Source of the DNA: Pseudomonadota bacterium
Lineage (GTDB): Bacteria; Pseudomonadota; Gammaproteobacteria; Burkholderiales; Rhodocyclaceae
Length of the DNA stretch: 7,115 nucleotides
NCBI GenBank assembly: GCA_030917225.1
Contig: JAUPVD010000206.1
Coordinates: 1-7,115, forward strand
Direction: 5' to 3'
This document shows, one piece after another, positions 4,257 to 7,115 of this stretch. Numbering within the stretch: the stretch's first letter is position 1; each line of letters starts with the position of its first letter. The notes below the pieces were generated by a model that worked only from the letters and a program-made list of their open reading frames with translations, was not told where the DNA came from and made no database searches. The position numbers and the translations under genes were made by a program.

Positions 4257-5906
4257 TTAAGCGACCACGATCTCCTCAACGCCCAGCGCAACCTCCACCT
4301 GTTCGATCCCGAACAGAAGGCGCGCCTGCTTGCGCTGCTCGAGGAGCGCGACCGGCAGGCACGCCTGCAACTTTCGCGTGACAGGTTCCTGCCTTTCGTG
4401 AAGTCGGTATGGCCGGATTTCATCCCGGGCGCGCATCACACCCTGATGGCCGAGAAGTTCGAGGCGGTCGCGGAAGGTAAGATCAAACGGCTGATCATCG
4501 ACCTTGCGCCGCGGCACACGAAGTCCGAGTTCGCCAGCTGGCTGCTGCCCGGCTGGTTCCTTGGAAAGTTTCCCAAGAAGAAGATCATCCAGGTCTCGAA
4601 CACCGAGCACCTCGCCGCCGGTTTCGGCCGGCGCGTCAGGAACATGATCGACGGCGCGACCCTCGTCAGTGATGAAGATGGGCGGCAAGCCACCACCTAC
4701 AATGAGATATTCCCCAAGATCCAGCTAGCGCCGGACAGCAAGGCCGCAGCCGGTTGGCATACCAATTACGGCGGCGAGTACTTCGCCATCGGTGTCAACG
4801 GCAAGGTGACTGGCAAGGGCGCGGACATCGCGATCGTGGATGACCCGCATTCCGAGCAGGAAGCCAAGCAGGCCGAAACCAGCCCCGAGATTTTTGACGG
4901 TGTGTACGAGTGGTACACGTCCGGTATCCGCCAGCGCCTGCAGCCGGGCGGGGCGATCATCATCGTGGTCACGCGCTGGTCGAAGCGCGACCTCGTGGGG
5001 CAGGTGCTTCGGCAGATGGAAGCCGACATCAAGGCCGGTGTGCCCGAAGGTCAGTACGACAAGTGGGAAGTGCTGAACCTGCCGGCCATCCTAGACGAAG
5101 GACTGCCGACGGAGCGCTCGATGTGGCCGGCGTTCTGGCCGCTCGAGGAATTGCAGCGCACGCGCAACGCGCTTCCCGTTGCCAAGTGGCAGAGCCAATA
5201 TCAACAGAACCCGACGTCGGATAAAAGCGCAATCTTCAAGCGCGAGTACTGGCGGAAGTGGGGAAGCCCGAACGAGACCTGCCCCGGTCCGAAACACATC
5301 GCGGCGTGGGAACGGTTGGAGCCACCGGCGTGCGATTTCATCATCCAGTCGTGGGACGCCGCAGCCACCGCCAATGAGCGAAGCCACCCGAGCGCCATGA
5401 CGCTCTGGGGTGTTTTTCGCGCCGAGGATCCGAAGACTGGCAAGGAAGTGAACAACATTATCCTGCTGTCGTCGTACCAGGCGCGCATGGAGTTTCCTGA
5501 GCTCAAGCGAAAAGCCAAGCAGTTCTATGACGAGGACAACCCGGACACGCTGCTGATCGAAAACAAGTCGGACGGCAAGCAGTTGATCCAGGAGTTCCGG
5601 TCGATGGGCATACCGGCGGAGAGCTTCACCGGCTCGAGCCGCGGCACGCGCAAGCTGCCGAACGACAAGGTTGCCCGGGCCAACCTAGTTGTCGATATTT
5701 TCGCTTCGATGTATGTGTGGGTTCCTGAACGGCGGTTTGCCGACGAACTCATTGAGCAGATGGCGTCTTTTCCCGGCGATGCAGACGACCTCGTGGACTC
5801 TACGGTGCAGGCCATGCTGCGCTTCAGAGACGGCGGCTTCATCCGCACGGCCAACGACGAAGAAGACGAGCCCAACGCCCCGCGCCGTCGCAAGAGGTAC
5901 TATTGA
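4254..5906 (+). CDS. Phage terminase large subunit (550 aa)
   Basis: TerL is the packaging motor: an ATPase that drives DNA into the empty head through the portal, and a nuclease that cuts the concatemer. The N-terminal ATPase domain shows a Walker A-like loop APRHTKSE (85-92), a Walker B strand ending AIVDDPH (193-199), with D196 and D197, and a coupling segment VTRWSKRD (239-246). The C-terminal RNase H-like nuclease is marked by three acidic sites: D368 in QSWDAA, E436 in LLIENKSDG, and the aspartates of GDADDLVDS (508-516). The basic tail RRRKRYY may bind DNA or the portal. Length is normal for the family and no frameshift is seen. The ATG at 4254 has no Shine-Dalgarno, but the protein N-terminus looks complete. 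The next gene overlaps by one base (TGATG). Confidence 0.95.
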   Translation: MLSDHDLLNAQRNLHLFDPEQKARLLALLEERDRQARLQLSRDRFLPFVKSVWPDFIPGAHHTLMAEKFEAVAEGKIKRLIIDLAPRHTKSEFASWLLPGWFLGKFPKKKIIQVSNTEHLAAGFGRRVRNMIDGATLVSDEDGRQATTYNEIFPKIQLAPDSKAAAGWHTNYGGEYFAIGVNGKVTGKGADIAIVDDPHSEQEAKQAETSPEIFDGVYEWYTSGIRQRLQPGGAIIIVVTRWSKRDLVGQVLRQMEADIKAGVPEGQYDKWEVLNLPAILDEGLPTERSMWPAFWPLEELQRTRNALPVAKWQSQYQQNPTSDKSAIFKREYWRKWGSPNETCPGPKHIAAWERLEPPACDFIIQSWDAAATANERSHPSAMTLWGVFRAEDPKTGKEVNNIILLSSYQARMEFPELKRKAKQFYDEDNPDTLLIENKSDGKQLIQEFRSMGIPAESFTGSSRGTRKLPNDKVARANLVVDIFASMYVWVPERRFADELIEQMASFPGDADDLVDSTVQAMLRFRDGGFIRTANDEEDEPNAPRRRKRYY

Positions 5907-6232
5907 TGCGTCTTGTTGACCTAGAACCCAACTGGTTTGACGCCCGCTACTGGGAAGACGGCAACGAGAAGATAGGCCGTTCAGGTTTTACTATGCTATG
6001 TCCGCATTGCGGTACTGAGCGGCTGGCCGTCACAACACGTAAGTTGAAAATGACAGATCAGATGCTGGCACTTTCTGAAGCACATCCGAACAATGGCGGA
6101 AACATCGTCCCCGGCGGTTACGTGTGGTCTATCGATAGCGACGATTTCGCTGACATGACAGTGACACCGAGTGTCGATGCGTCTGCTTCGGGGCATTGGC
6201 ACGGCTTCATCACGAACGGCGAGATACGATAA
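5906..6232 (+). CDS. DUF6527-like protein, CxxC and HxH (108 aa)
   Basis: The sequence fits the DUF6527 group of small, probably metal-binding proteins, whose members are sometimes mislabelled ammonia monooxygenase. A CPHC pair (C32, C35) follows GFTM; then come W74, the DFADMTVTPSVD strand region (80-91) and a C-terminal GHWHGFITNGEI with H97 and H99, which could complete a metal site with the cysteines. The biochemical role is unknown to me. The ATG at 5906 is preferred over the TTG at 5903 because AGAGG (5892-5896) is well spaced from it and it overlaps the terL stop as TGATG. It sits between terL and portal with a one-base overlap on each side, so it is expressed with the packaging genes. 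Family assignment is from memory of the pattern. Confidence 0.72.
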   Translation: MRLVDLEPNWFDARYWEDGNEKIGRSGFTMLCPHCGTERLAVTTRKLKMTDQMLALSEAHPNNGGNIVPGGYVWSIDSDDFADMTVTPSVDASASGHWHGFITNGEIR

Positions 6233-7115
6233 TGGCTGACGCCGCACTCAAAGGCCAAGGCGCCGAACGCGCAGATCCAGCCGGCCCTTCAGCCGTAGCG
6301 CCCGCCATCATCCCGCAGGACACCGGCGGCGTTGTCGTGGACTTCAACGGCCCGATGCCCGAAGCTCCGCCGCAGCAGGCGTTCGGCTCCAACCTCGCAC
6401 TGCCCGAGTTCGGGCTGTTCACTGATCAGTACCTGCAGCAGCTGGGACACGAACTCGTCGCGCTTGTCGACGAAGACGACCGCTCCAGAGACGAGTGGAA
6501 AAAGACCTACGCACGCGGCCTGACGCTTCTCGGCCTAAAGTACGAAGAGCGCACCGATCCGTGGGAAGGCGCGTGCGGCGCGTTCCATCCGATGCTGCTC
6601 GAAAGCGTCATCCGCTTCAATGCGCAAGCGATGATGGACATCTTCCCCGGCGCCGGACCGGTCAAGACCCAGATCATTGGCGACATCGACGATCTCGTCG
6701 AACAGCAGGCGCTCCGAGTTCAGCGCGACCTCAACTACCTGACCACGAGGAAGATCAAAGGCTATCGGCTCGAAACCGATATGATGCTGTTCAACCTGCC
6801 GCTTGCGGGCACGACCTTCCGCAAGTTCGGGTTCGATGAAAAGCGTCAGGTGCCGTGGGCCGAATACGTCCTGCCCGAGCACGTCGTCATGCCCTACTCC
6901 GCCGCCAGCCTCGACACGACACCGCGCTACTCCGTCATCCTGCCCAAGACCAAAAACTGGGTCGAGAGCCGCATGGCGAACGGCCGGTTCCGCACGGAAA
7001 AGCTGACCGAGCAGCCGACCAAGTCCACCGAAATCACCGAAGCCAAGGACAAGATCGAAGGCCGGTCGAACACCAATCAGGCTCCCGACAATCCGTATCG
7101 GCTCTACGAAGTCCA
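6232..7115 (+). CDS. Portal protein, N-terminal part (partial, 294 codons)
   Basis: The frame is open from ATG 6232 to the right edge and so is incomplete at its C-terminus. Portal proteins form the twelve-subunit ring at one head vertex through which TerL drives DNA. After a Pro/Ala-rich, probably disordered N-terminus (1-55), residues 105-150 carry a characteristic stretch (ERTDPWEGACGAFHP, then ESVIRFNAQAMMDIFPG and GPVKTQIIGD). A helix (RVQRDLNYL) and a core segment with TTFRKFGFDE and VPWAEYVLPEHVVMPYSA follow. This resembles portals of podovirus-type proteobacterial phages; its position just after terL supports the call. The start overlaps the previous stop by one base (TAATG), and the upstream purine stretch (GGCGAGA) is modest, so coupled translation is likely. 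Confidence 0.85.
   Translation, partial: MADAALKGQGAERADPAGPSAVAPAIIPQDTGGVVVDFNGPMPEAPPQQAFGSNLALPEFGLFTDQYLQQLGHELVALVDEDDRSRDEWKKTYARGLTLLGLKYEERTDPWEGACGAFHPMLLESVIRFNAQAMMDIFPGAGPVKTQIIGDIDDLVEQQALRVQRDLNYLTTRKIKGYRLETDMMLFNLPLAGTTFRKFGFDEKRQVPWAEYVLPEHVVMPYSAASLDTTPRYSVILPKTKNWVESRMANGRFRTEKLTEQPTKSTEITEAKDKIEGRSNTNQAPDNPYRLYEV

Noticed and set aside
3818..4423. 201-codon minus-strand open frame
   Set aside because: Antisense to the pre-terL gene and the terL N-terminus; Ser/Arg/Ala-rich low-complexity shadow.
4257..4688. 143-codon minus-strand frame inside terL
   Set aside because: Fully antisense to the conserved ATPase domain of terL; no start signals.
1..7115. CRISPR array, insertion sequence or transposon ends
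   Set aside because: No regularly spaced direct repeats, no transposase-like frame and no matching terminal inverted repeats were seen.

Overview
The window reads as part of a tailed double-stranded DNA phage or prophage. The evidence is a recognisable large terminase followed by one small gene and then the N-terminal half of a portal protein, preceded by a run of small overlapping genes typical of phage. Base composition is GC-rich, and most tail-to-head gene overlaps are ATGA, GTGA, TGATG or TAATG. The terminase and portal resemble those of podovirus-type phages of Proteobacteria. A high-GC proteobacterial host, perhaps an alphaproteobacterium, is an inference; nothing in the window fixes the host.

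Layout. Positions 1-585 hold a self-contained leftward unit: a promoter (557-585), two small overlapping genes of unknown function (326-526 and 157-333), and a rho-independent terminator (91-127). Positions 586-962 form a gene-free divergent control region. It contains long inverted repeats, four copies of the 7-mer CCGGTCG in alternating orientation, and an AT-rich rightward promoter (868-896). From 963 to the right edge every gene is on the + strand.

The rightward run starts with an HNH homing-type endonuclease (963-1607). It continues with small genes: a helical protein with a TTG start, a zinc-ribbon protein, an unrecognised 79-residue protein, an acidic 76-residue protein, a winged-helix DNA-binding protein, an unrecognised 112-residue protein and a DUF551-like protein. 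Next comes a lysine/alanine-rich protein with two plausible starts (3750 or 3876). The packaging and head genes follow: terL (4254-5906), a DUF6527-like CxxC/HxH protein (5906-6232) and the portal gene, which runs off the right edge (6232-7115).

How the parts may work together. TerL would pump and cut DNA through the portal ring during head filling. No small terminase could be recognised, so either an unassigned small gene supplies it or it lies elsewhere. The unusual points are mostly regulatory: the inverted-repeat operator-like region, and the terL start, which lacks a Shine-Dalgarno sequence and sits in the 3' arm of a hairpin just after a ten-codon reading frame and a possible promoter. 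No dramatic new multi-gene system is evident. All function calls come from reading motifs by eye, without database searches.
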